Shown one piece after another: positions 26,201-38,200 of a stretch of DNA of 64,000 bases. Each line of letters begins with the position of its first letter. Position 1 is the stretch's first letter. The position numbers and the translations under genes are program-made. The notes under the pieces were generated by a model that did not search any database, had not been told where the DNA came from, and was given only the letters and a program-made list of their open reading frames with translations. The stretch spans positions 6,296,001 to 6,360,000 of the forward strand of contig NZ_JARUBO010000005.1 of assembly GCF_029626235.1 (NCBI RefSeq), given 5' to 3'. Source of the stretch: Micromonospora sp. WMMD1120 (GTDB lineage: Bacteria > Actinomycetota > Actinomycetes > Mycobacteriales > Micromonosporaceae).

Positions 26201-29200
26201 GGAGGCGAGCAGCAGGTGCGCCGCCCCGGCGCGGGCCAGCCACCGGGCGACGTGGCCGCCGAGCGCCCCGGTGCCGCCGGTGATCAGCACGGTGCCGCGC
26301 GGCTGCCAGACCGGTCGCGCCACACCCGCCGTGGTGGCGCGCTCCAGACGCCGGGCGAAGCCGCCGGTCTCGCGTACGGCGATCTGGTCCTCGTCGCCGG
26401 CCCCGCCACCCAGGATGCCCAGCAACCGGTCGAGCGCGGCGCGGTCCGGGCGCTCCGGCAGATCGACGAGGCCGCCCCAGAGACCCGGGTGCTCCAGGGC
26501 GAACACCCGGCCGAGGCCCCACACGGCGGCGGCGCGCGGCTCCGGCGGCGCGTCGCCGTCGACGACGCGGACCGCTCGGCGGGTCACCACCCAGAGCGGG
26601 GTGTCGAGGTCCGCCGTGGCGAGCGCGCGCATCGCGGCCAGCGTGCCGTCGGGCGGAAGCAGGCTGAGCACCCCGGCGACGGGCCCGGCGGCGGCCAGCC
26701 GGGCCGGTCCGGGCACCTCCGTCGCGGCCAGCACACCGATGCCTTCGGCAACCATGAGGTCCACCAGCGGGTCCGCGCGGTCCTGAAGGACCAGCCAGGT
26801 GCCCGCCGGCCGGATCGGCGTCGGCTCCGGCAGCGCCCGCCAGCCGACCCGGTACCGCCGGCCGGCCACCGCGTCGGCGGACCCGCCGCCCGCGCCCGGC
26901 CAGAAGCGGCGACGCTGGAAGGCGTACGTGGGCAGCGCCGTCCGACGCGCGCCGGTGCCCGCGAACAACGCGGACCAGTCCACGGGTACGCCGTTGACGT
27001 GCAGGTGGCCGACGGCGCCCAGCAGCGCGGGCACCTCGGGTCGCTGATCGCGCAGCACCGGCACCCCGGCCACGCCGACGCACTGCTCGACGAGGCCGGA
27101 CAGCACGCCGTCCGGCCCGAGTTCCAGGTAGGTCGTCGCCCCGTCGGCGTGCAGCCGGCGTACGGCGTCGAGGAACCGCACCGGCTCGCGGAGCTGGCGT
27201 ACCCAGTGATCCGGGTCGGTGGCCTGCTCGGCGGTGAGCGGCGCACCGGTGACTGTGGACACCAGCGGGATGTCCGGCGGCGCGTACCGGAGGCTCGCGG
27301 CGACCCGGCGGTAGTCGTCGAGCACGGCGTCCAGGTGCGGCGAGTGGAACGCGTGGCTGACCCGCAGCGCCCGGACCTTGCGGCCCATCTCCCGCAGGTG
27401 GGTGGTGATCCGCTGGACGTGGTCCGGGTCGCCGGAGACGACGCAGGCGTGGGGCGCGTTGACGGCGGCGAGCCCCACGGCGGTGTCGTGGCCGTCCAGC
27501 AGCGGCAGCACCTCCTCGACGGTGGCCTCGACGGCGGTCATCGCCCCGGGGCGGCGCACCGCCTGGATGAGCCGGCCGCGCGCGGCCACCAGCGCGGTGG
27601 CGTCGTCGAGGTCGAGCACACCGGCGACGTGGGCGGCGGCCAGCTCGCCGATGGAGTGCCCGGTGACCCGGGCCGGCCGGACACCCCAGCTCTCCAGGAG
27701 CCGGAACTGGGCGACCTCCACGGCGAACAGGGCGGGTTGGGCGAACTCGGTGCGGTCGAGCGCCACGGGATCATCGCGCAGCACGTCGCGGATCGGACGG
27801 TCGAGGTGCCGGTCCAGCCGGTCGCAGACCGCGTCGAACGACTCGGCGTACGCGCCGAACGCGTCGTACAGCGCGAGGCCCATGCCGGCGCGCTGGCTGC
27901 CCTGACCGGTGAACAGGTAGGCGAGCCCGTCGTCCCCGCCGGCCGGTACGCCCCGGACGAGTCGCGCGGAGGGCCTGTCGTCGGCGAGGGCGTCGAGCCC
28001 GCGGAGCAGTTCGTCGCGGTCGGCGGCCACGACGACGGCGCGATGGTCGAGCGCGGCCCTGGTGGTGGCCAGCGAGTACGCCACGTCGACGTCGGCGACG
28101 GCCGGCTCGGCGCGCAGCGCGACGCGCAACCGGTCGGCCTGCGCCCGCAGCGCCGCACCGCTCTGCCCGGCGAGGGGGAACGGCAGCGCCGCCGGCGCCG
28201 ACCGGGAAGAGGCCTCAGGGACCTCCACGTCGGCCGGTGGCGCTTCCAGGACGGCGTGGGCGTTGGTGCCGCTGATGCCGAACGCGGAGATGCCGAACCG
28301 GCGCGGCTCCCCGTCGCGCGGCTGCCACGGCGTCGGCTCGGTGAGCAGCCGTACCGCGCCGGCGGACCAGTCCACGTGCGGCGTCGGCGCGTCCACGTGC
28401 AGCGTCGGCGGCAGGACGCCGTGTCGCAGCGCCTCCACCATCTTGATCAGGCCCGCCACGCCGGCCGCCGCCTGGGTGTGGCCGAGGTTCGACTTGACCG
28501 ATCCGAGCCAGAGCGGGCGTTCCCGATCCTGCCCGTACGTCGCCAGCAGAGCCTGCGCCTCGATCGGGTCGCCGAGTGTGGTGCCGGTGCCGTGTGCCTC
28601 CACGGCGTCGACCTGGCCGGCGCTCAGGCCGGCGTCGGCCAGCGCCTGCCGGATGACGCGCTGCTGCGCGGGGCCGTTCGGGGCGGTCAGGCCGTTGCTG
28701 GCGCCGTCGGAGTTGACAGCGCTGCCGCGCAGCACGGCGAGCACCGGGTGCCCGTGCCGGCGCGCGTCGGAGAGTCGTTCGAGCAGCACCAGGCCCGCGC
28801 CCTCGCCCCAGCCCGTCCCGTCCGCGCCGGCCGCGAACGGCTTGCAGCGGCCGTCCGGGGCGAGGCCGCGTTGGCGGCTGAACTCGACGAACAGCGCCGG
28901 GGTCGACATGACGGTGACCGCGCCGGCGAGCGCGAGGTCGCATTCGCCCCGGCGCAGCGCCTGCGCGGCCAGGTGCACCGCGACGAGAGCGGACGAGCAG
29001 GCGGTGTCGACGGTGAGGGCGGGGCCCTCGAGCCCGAGGGCGTACGCGATGCGGCCGGAGAAGACGCTCGCCGCGCTGCCGGTGACCAGGTAGCCCTCAC
29101 CGCCGCTCGCGGCCTCGGTGCCGGCGAGCACCGTCGGGTAGTCCTGGCCGTTGGTGCCCGCGAACACGCCGGTCCGGCTGCCGCGCAGCGTCGACGGGTC

Positions 29201-32200
29201 GATGCCGGCCCGCTCGGTCGCCTCCCAGGCGAGTTCCAGCAGCAGGCGTTGCTGCGGGTCCATGGCCAGCGCCTCGCGTGGGCTGATCGAGAAGAACGCC
29301 GCGTCGAATCCCGCCGCGTCGCGCAGGAACGCGCCCTCGCGGGCGTACGAGGTGCCCCGGTGTGCCGGGTCCGGGTCGTACAGGTCGTCGCGCCAGCCCC
29401 GGTCGTCGGGGAACGCGCCGACGGTGTCGTCGCCGGCGAGCACCGTACGCCAGAGGTCCTCGGGGTTGTCGATGTCGCCCGGGAAGCGGCAGCTCGCCGC
29501 CACCAGCACCACCGGATCGCCGTCGTGGCCGCCGGTCTGCGTCACGACGGCGGCCGGGGCGGCGTCGCCGAACAGCTCGCCGTGCAGCCGGTTCGCCAGC
29601 GCGCGGGGCGTCGGCTCGTCGAAGACGACGGTGACGGGCAGCCGCAGCCCGGTGGCCGCACCGAGCCGGTTGCGGATCTCCACGCCGGTGAGCGAGTCGA
29701 AGCCGAGGTCCTTGAACGAGCGGTCGGCGCGGACCTGGTCCGGCCCGGTGTGCCCGAGCGTGGCCGCCACGTGCCCGCGGACCAGGTCGAGCAGCGCGCG
29801 CCGGCGGTCCGGGGCGGCGACGGCGGTGAGCGGGGCCGGCTGCGCCCGGCGGGCCTCGGCGGCGCGGATGACGCGCACCTCGGGCACGGCGTGCAGCAGC
29901 GGCCGGACCCGGGAGGCGGTGAACGCCAGGTACAACCGGTCCCACTCGACGTCCACCACGGCGACCGAGGGGACGCCGGCCTCGACCGCCCGGCGCATGC
30001 CCTCCAGGGCGGTCTCCGGCGGCATCTGCGGCAGGCCGTGCCGGCGCAGCAGGTCCTCCACCCCGGCCTGGGCGGCCATCCCGCCGCCGGCCCAGGCGCC
30101 CCAGGCGATCGACGTGGCCGGCAGGCCGGCGGCGCGCCGACGCTCGGCGAGGGCGTCGAGGAAGGCGTTGCCGGGGGCGTAACCGGCCTGCCCGGGTACG
30201 CCGAGCGTGCCGGCGATCGAGGAGAACAGCACGAACGCCTGGAGGTCGAGGTGCCGGGTGAGGTCGTCGAGGTGGACGGCGGCGGTGGCCTTCGCGGCCA
30301 GCGCGGTGCCGAGCTGGTCCGGGCGCAGCTCCCGCACCGTGGCGTCGTCCAGCGCGGCGGCGGTGTGCACCACTGCGGTGGGCGGGTGCGCGGCGACGAT
30401 CGCGGCGAGCCGCTCGCGGTCGGCGACGTCGCAGGACAGCACAGTGACCTGGGCGCCGAGCGCGGCGAGGTCGGACCGGAGCTGGTCGACGCCGGGCGCG
30501 TCCGGTCCCCGACGGCTGAGCAGCACCAGGTGCGCGGCGCCGTGCCGGGCGGCCCAGCGGGCGACGTGCGCGCCGAGCGCGCCGGTGCCGCCGGTGACCA
30601 GCACGGTGCCGGACGGTTGCCAGGGCGTGCGCGGGGTGGGGTCGGCGGGCTCGGGCACCAGCCGACGCAGCAGGACGGCGTGCGGGCGGATCGCTACCTG
30701 GTCCTCGCCGTCGCGACCGGTCAGCACCGCGGCGAGCCGGTCGCCGGCCGGGGCGTCGATCTCGTCGGGCAGGTCGACGAGGCCACCCCAGCGGTCGCCG
30801 TGCTCCAGGCCGACGACCCGGCCCAGACCCCAGATCATGGACTGGACCGGCGCGTCGAGGGGGTCGCCGGTGCCGGTGGACACCGCGGAGCGGGTGGCCA
30901 GCCAGAGCGGGGCGCCGATCTCGGTGACGCCGAGCGCCTGGGTCAGCGCCAGCGTGGCGGCCAGGCCGTTGGGCACGTCCGGGTGCGCCGGGTGCGGGCT
31001 CTCGTCGTACCCCAGGAGGGAGAGCACCCCGGCGATCGGCCCGGCGGCGGCGGCCTCGCGCAGGCCGGCGATGAGGTCGTCGCCGGCGGCGACGGCGAGG
31101 TGCCGGATCGCGGCGCCGTGCCGGGTCAGCGTCGGCGTGAGGTCGGGGTGCGGCGCGTCGGTGGGGGTGACGAGCAGCCAGGTGCCGCGCAGCGCGGCGT
31201 CCGGCAGTGTGGTCGGGTGCCAGGCGATCCGGTACCGCCCGGGGCCGCCGGTGGCCGGGGCGGCGGGCGCCTCCAGCCAGTGGCGGCGGCGTTGGAAGGG
31301 GTACGTGGGCAGCTCGACGGGCACCGGCCGGTGCGGCGCGTAGCGGCGGGCCCAGTCGACAGGTACGCCGGCGGTCCAGGCGCGGGCCAGGGCGGTGTCC
31401 AGGTCGTGCTGGTCGCGGCGCAGGGTGCCGAGGGTGAGGCCGAGTACGGGGTGTGGGCTGACCTCGATGAGTGTGTCCATCTCCGCGACAGCGTCGGCGA
31501 AGCGGACGGTCTGCCGTAGGTTGCGGTACCAGTAGGCGGCATCGAGGCCGGTGGTGTCGAACCGCTCGCCGGTGACCGTGGAATAGAACGGCACCCGCGC
31601 GGGCCGCGGCGCGATGTCCGCCAGCGCGGTCAGGATCTCCTCGCGGACGGCCTCGACGTGCGGCGAGTGCGACGCGTAGTCCACGGCGATCCGCCTCGCG
31701 CGCGGCTCGGCCGCCAGGAACCGCTGCACCGCGTCGGCGTCACCGGACAGGATCGTCGAGTCCGGACCGTTGAGCGCCGCCACCGACAGCTCACCCGGAT
31801 CGGGATCGGCGAACGGCACCGACACCATGCCACCCCGACCCGCGATGGTCCGCAACGCCCGACTCCGCAACGCCACCACCCGCGCCGCGTCGTCCAACGA
31901 CAACGCGCCCGCCACGTACGCGGCGGCGATCTCCCCCTGCGAGTGCCCAACGACCGCCGACGGCTCGACGCCATAGGAGCGCCACAACGCAGCGAGGGAC
32001 ACCATCACCGCGAACAACGCGGGCTGCACCACGTCCACCCGATCCAGCGGCCCCGCCAGCACCTCCCGCAACGACCACCCCGTGTGCGGACGCAACGCCT
32101 CCGCACACGCCTCCATCGACGCGGCGAACACCGGCGCGGTATCCCACAGCTCCAGACCCATGCCGGTCCACTGCGAACCCTGACCCGGGAAGACGAAGAC

Positions 32201-35200
32201 CGGTCGTGCCACCGCCTCCGCGGTGCCGTGGACCAGGCCCGGGTGCTCCCGTCCGGCGATCAGCGCGGCCAGGGCATCGTCGTCCGCGACGACAGCGCGG
32301 TGCGCGAACGCGGTCCGGGCCGCCAGCGCCGCACCGACGTCGACAGGTCGGTGACCGGTCACCGACCGCAGCCGTACGGCCTGGTCGCGCAGCGCCTCCG
32401 CGGAGTGTCCGGAGAGGACCCACGGCACCTGCGGCCCCGGGTCGTCGGGGGCGACGGTGTCCGGCTCGACCCCCTCGACGATGACGTGCGCGTTGGTGCC
32501 GCTCACCCCGAACGACGACACGCCGGCCCGGCGTGGGCGCTCCCGCGCCGGCCACGGCTCGGCCCGCTCCAGCAGCGACACGGTGCCGGCGGACCAGTCC
32601 ACGTGCGGGCTGGGCGCGTCCACGTGCAGGGTGCGGGGCAGCATGCCGTGCCGCATCGCGAGCACCATCTTGATCACCCCGGCGACGCCGGAGGCGGCCT
32701 GGGTGTGCCCGATGTTCGACTTCACCGAGCCGAGCCGCAGCGGACGCGCGCGACGCTCGCCGTACGCGGCGATCACCGCCTGCGCCTCGATCGGGTCGCC
32801 GAGGGTGGTGCCGGTGCCGTGCGCCTCCACCGCGTCCACGTCCGCCGGCGTCAACCCGGCCGCGTCCAGGGCGGCCCGGATGACCCGCTGCTGGGCCGGC
32901 CCGCTCGGCGCGCTCAACCCGTTCGACGCGCCGTCCTGATTGACCGCCGAGCCGCGTAGCACCGCCAGCACCGGGTGCCCGAGCCGGCGCGCGTCGCTCA
33001 GCCGCTCCAGCAGCAGCACGCCGGCGCCCTCGGACCATCCCGTCCCGTCGGCCGCCGCCGCGAACGGCTTGCACCGACCGTCGGCGGAGAGCCCGCCCTG
33101 GCGGCTGAACTCCACGAACGTGGTCGGGGTGGCCATCACCGCGACGCCACCGGCCAGCGCCATCGCGCACTCGCCGCGCCGCAGCGACTCCGCCGCCAGG
33201 TGCAGCGCCACCAGCGACGACGAACAGGCGGTGTCGACGGTGACGGCCGGACCCTGGAAACCGAAGGTGTACGCGACCCGCCCGGACAGCACGCTGCCGG
33301 TGTTGCCGGTCAGCAGGTGCCCCTCGTAGCCCTCCGGCGCGGTGGCGAACCGGCCGGCGTAGTCGTGGTACATGGCACCGGCGAACACCCCGACCTGCTG
33401 GCCGTGCAGCGCACGGGGGTCGAGGCCGGCCCGTTCGAAGGTCTCCCAGGAGATCTCCAGCAGCAGCCGTTGCTGCGGGTCCATCGCTGTCGCCTCACGC
33501 GGGCTGATGCCGAAGAACTCGGCGTCGAAGTCGGCGACGTCGTACAGGAAACCGCCGTGCCGGGTGTACGAGTGCCCGGCGCGTGCCGGGTCCGGGTCGT
33601 AGAGGCGTTCGTCCCAGCCGCGATCGGCGGGGAACACGGAGATGGCGTCGGTCTCGGTGGCGACGAGCCGCCACAGGTCCTCGGGCGAGCGCACGTCGCC
33701 GGGGTAGCGGCAACCCATGGCGACGATGGCGATCGGCTCGTCGACGGCCCGGTCGGCGACGGGGGCGGCGACGACGGCAGCCCTGCCGGCGAGCAGGCCG
33801 TCGAGGTGGCCGGCGAGCGCGGAGACCGTGGGGTGGTCGAAGACCAGCGTCGCGGGCAGTCGCAGGCCGACGGCGGCGGCGAGCTGGTTGCGCAGTTCCA
33901 GGGCGGTGAGCGATTCGAACCCGAGCGCCTTGAACGGGCGGTCCTCGTCGATCGGGTGGTCGGCAGGGTGCCCGAGGACGGTGGCGACGGCCCGCCGTAC
34001 GACAGCGCGCAGGGCGTCGCCACGCTCGGCGACCGGCAGGTGACGCAGCCGCCGGGACGGGCGGGACGTCGGCGCGGCGCGGTCCAGGCGGGCCGGTACG
34101 GCCACCGCGACGTCCAGGGCGCAGGCCCGGTCGAGCAGGTCCAGGCCCTCCTCGGTGTCGAGCGGCAGCAGGCCGTTGCGGGCCAGCCGACGCCTGTCCA
34201 CGTCGCTCAGGTCGCCGGTCATCCCGCTGCGCTCGGCCCACAGGCCCCAGGCAAGCGACAGCGCGGGCCGTCCGGCGGCACGCCGGTGCTGGGCGAGGGC
34301 GTCGAGGAACGTGTTCGCCGCCGCGTACCCGGCCTGGCCGGGGCCGCCGATGACGCCGAGCACCGAGGAGAACAGCCAGAAGGCCCGCAGGTCCGCGTCG
34401 GTGGTCAGCTCGTGCAGGTGGACCGCGGCGTCGAGCTTGGGCCGCAGTACCGTCGCGACCCGTTCCGGGGTGAGCGACCCGATCACCCCGTCGTCGAGGA
34501 CGCCGGCCAGGTGCACGACAGCGGTCAGCGGGTGGTCGGCCGGGATGGTGGCCACCGCCGCGGCGAGGGCGTCCCGGTCGCTGACGTCGCAGGCGACGAA
34601 CCGGGCATCCGCACCGAGGTCGGCGAGTTCGCCGGCCAGGTCGGCGACGTATCCGCGCCGGCTGAGCAGCAGCAGGTGGCGGACACCACGGGTGGTCACC
34701 AGGTGCCGGGCGACAAGCCGGCCGAGGGTGCCGGTCGCGCCGGTGATCAGGACGGTGCCGTCCGGATCGAGGGCGGGCGGCGTCGCATCCACCGGCGGCA
34801 TCGCCGGCACGAGCCGCGGCACGTACGCGGCGCCGGCGCGGACTGCCACCTGCGGCTCGCCGGGCGGCAACGCGGCCGGCAGGTCCGCGCCGGGTTCCAG
34901 GTCGAGCAGCACGAACCGGTCCGGGTTCTCGCTCTGCGCGGACCGGATGAGGCCCCACACCCCGGCGGCGGCCAGCCCGGACACGGCGTCCGCGTCGGTG
35001 ACGGCCACCGCGCCGCGCGTGACGACCACCAGCGGGCCGCCGTCGCCGGCCAGGTGTTCCTGCGCGAGCCGCAGCGCGTCCACGACGGCGGCGTGGGCGG
35101 CGGTGGCCAGGTCCGCGCCGGCCGGCCTGTCGACCGCCACGACCTTCGTTCCGGGTACGCCGTCCGGCGGCAGCGGCACAGCGGTCCACTCGATCCGGTG

Positions 35201-38200
35201 CAGCGCGTTGGTGACCGCGCCGAGTTGGGCGGGGGTGACCGGGCGGGCGCGCATCGCCGCGACTGTCAGCACCGGTTCGCCGTCGTCGTCGAAGAACGTC
35301 AGCCCCACCGCGTCCGGTCCCGCCGGCGTGACGCGTACGCGTAGGCCGTGGGTGGGCGTGGCCGCGTGTCGGGTCACCCCGGTCCAGGTGAACGGGAGCC
35401 AGGTGCGCCCGGCGAGCGAAAACGGGCCGAGCCCGAGCGCGTGCAGGGCGCCGTCGAGCAGCGCGGACGTCGCGGCAGCGGTGTCGGCGGCGGACTCGAC
35501 AGCGGCGTACAGCTCGTCGCCGTGCCGCCACACCGCCCGCAGCGTCCGGAACGCCGGTCCGTAGTCGAACCCGTCGTCGGCCAGGTCGTCGTACCGCCCG
35601 TCCAGGTCGACGGCGACGGCGCCCGGGGGCGGCCACGCGGCGAGCGGTGCCGGCGGCGGGTCGGCGGGGCCGGTTGCGACGCTGCCCTGGGCGTGTCGGG
35701 TCCACGGCTCGTCGGCACCGGCGCGGGAGTGCACCTCCAGCGAGCGCCGGCCGTCCGCGTCGGCGGCGGCAACGGCGACCTGGACCTGCACCGGGACGCC
35801 GGGCGGCAGGCGCAGCGGCGCTTCGAGGGCCAGCTCGGCGACGGTGTCTCCGCCGGCGGCGTGCACTGCGAGTTCGAGCAGCGCGGTGCCGGGCAACAGG
35901 ACGGTGCCCAGGACGGCGTGGTCGGCGAGCCACCGGTGGTCGTCGGTGCGGAGCCGGGCGGTGCAGAGGCGTCCGCCGCCGGGCAGGTCGATCACCGCGT
36001 CGAGCAGCGGATGGCCGGTGTCCGGGTTGCCGCCGCGGCGCCGGGTCGACCAGTAGCGCCGCCGCTGGAACGGGTAGGTGGGCAGCTCGACGCGGCGCGG
36101 GCGGTGTGGCGCGTACACGGTGGCCCAGTCGACCGGCGCGCCGTGGGTCCAGGCGCGGGCCAGGGCGGTGCGCATGTCGTGCTGGTCGCGGCGCAGGGTG
36201 CCGAGGGTGAGGCCGAGTACGGGGTGCGGGCTGACCTCGACCAGCATCCCGGGCAGCGCGGTGGTCGCGTCGGCGAACCGGACGGTCTGCCGCAGGTTGC
36301 GGTACCAGTAGGCGGCGTCGAGGCCGGTGGTGTCGAACCGCTCGCCGGTGACCGTGGAACAGAACGGCACCCGCGCGGGCCGCGGCGCGATGTCCGCCAG
36401 CGCGGTCAGGATCTCCTCGCGGACGGCCTCGACGTGCGGCGAGTGCGACGCGTAGTCCACGGCGATCCGCCTCGCGCGCGGCTCGGCCGCCAGGAACCGC
36501 TGCACCGCGTCGGCGTCACCGGACAGGATCGTCGAGTCCGGGCCGTTGATGGCCGCGACGGACAGCTCACCCGGATCGGGATCGGCGAACGGCACCGACA
36601 CCATGCCACCCCGACCCGCGATGGCCCGCAACGCCCGACTCCGCAACGCCACCACCCGCGCCGCGTCATCCAACGACAACGCGCCCGCCACGTACGCCGC
36701 GGCGATCTCCCCCTGCGAATGCCCCACCACCGCCGACGGCTCGACGCCATAGGACCGCCACAACGCGGCCAGCGACACCATCACCGCGAACAACGCGGGC
36801 TGCACCACGTCCACCCGATCCAGCGGCCCCGCCAACACCTCCCGCAACGACCAACCCGTGTACGGCTTCAGCGCCTCCGCACACGCCTCCATCGACGCGG
36901 CGAACACCGGCGCGGTATCCCACAACTGAAGGCCCATCCCGGTCCACTGCGAACCCTGACCCGGGAACACGAACACCACCCGGCCGTCACCGGCGCGCTG
37001 GATCACGTCCTGGCCGACGACGGCGCGGTAGTCCAGCGCGGTACGGCCGACCGCCAGGGCGTGCGCGACGTCCACCCGCCGTAGTCCGGCGGGCACCGCG
37101 CCCAGGTCGTCGATCCGCGCGGCCACCGCCTGCGGGCTCGCGCCGGAGACGATCCACGGCGCGTCGAGATCCGTGGCCGAAGCGGCGTCGTTCGGATCGG
37201 TGTCGCCCGGCACGGCGTCGCCCGGCACGGCGTCGCCCGGCACGGTCGGGGCGGCTTCGATGATGACGTGGGCGTTGGTGCCGCTGATGCCGAACGACGA
37301 CACCCCGGCGCGCCTCGGCCCCTCCCACGGCACCTCGCGGGTCAGCAGCGACACCGCGCCGGCGGTCCAGTCGACGTGCGGGGTGGGAGCGTCGACGTGC
37401 AAGGTGCGCGGCAGCACGCCGTGCCGCATCGCGAGCACCATCTTGATCACCCCGGCGACGCCGGCTGCCGCCTGCGTGTGCCCGATGTTCGACTTGAGCG
37501 ACCCCAGCCACAGCGGCCGGTCCCGCCCCTGCCCGTACGCGGCGATCAGCGCCCGCGCCTCGATCGGGTCGCCCAGGGTGGTGCCGGTGCCGTGCGCCTC
37601 CACCGCGTCCACGTCCGACGCGGACAACCCGGCCGCGTCCAGCGCCGCCCGGATCACCCGCTGCTGGGCCGCGCCGTTGGGGGCGCTGAGCCCGTTGGAC
37701 GCGCCGTCGGAGTTCACCGCCGAGCCCCGCAGCACCGCCAGCACCGGGTGCCCCCGCCGCCGCGCGTCGCTCAACCGCTCCAGCAGCAGCACACCGGCGC
37801 CCTCGGACCAGCCGGTCCCGTCGGCCGCCGCCGCGAACGGCTTACACCGACCGTCACCGGCCAGCCCACCCTGGCGGGCGAACTCCACGAACATCCCGGG
37901 CGTCGCCATCACCGCCGCGCCACCGGCCAGCGCGCTCGCGCACTCGCCGCGCCGCAGCGACTCGGCCGCCAGGTGCAGCGCCACCAGCGACGACGAGCAG
38001 GCGGTGTCCACCGTCAGCGCGGGCCCGTGCAGGCCGAGCGCGTACGCCACCCGGCCGGACGCCACACTGGGCGTGGTGCCGGTCAGCCGGTGCCCCTCGG
38101 TGCCCTCGGCCGGCTCGTCGAGCGCCGGCCCGTAACCGAGCGGGCTCAGGCCGAAGAACACCCCGGCGTCGCGGTCCGGGCGTGTCCCGGCGCGTTCGAA

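Noticed and set aside
23999..31519. 2506-codon plus-strand reading frame
   Set aside because: Antisense shadow of modules 2-4; low-complexity translation rich in Arg, Gly and Gln, no family similarity and no plausible start context.
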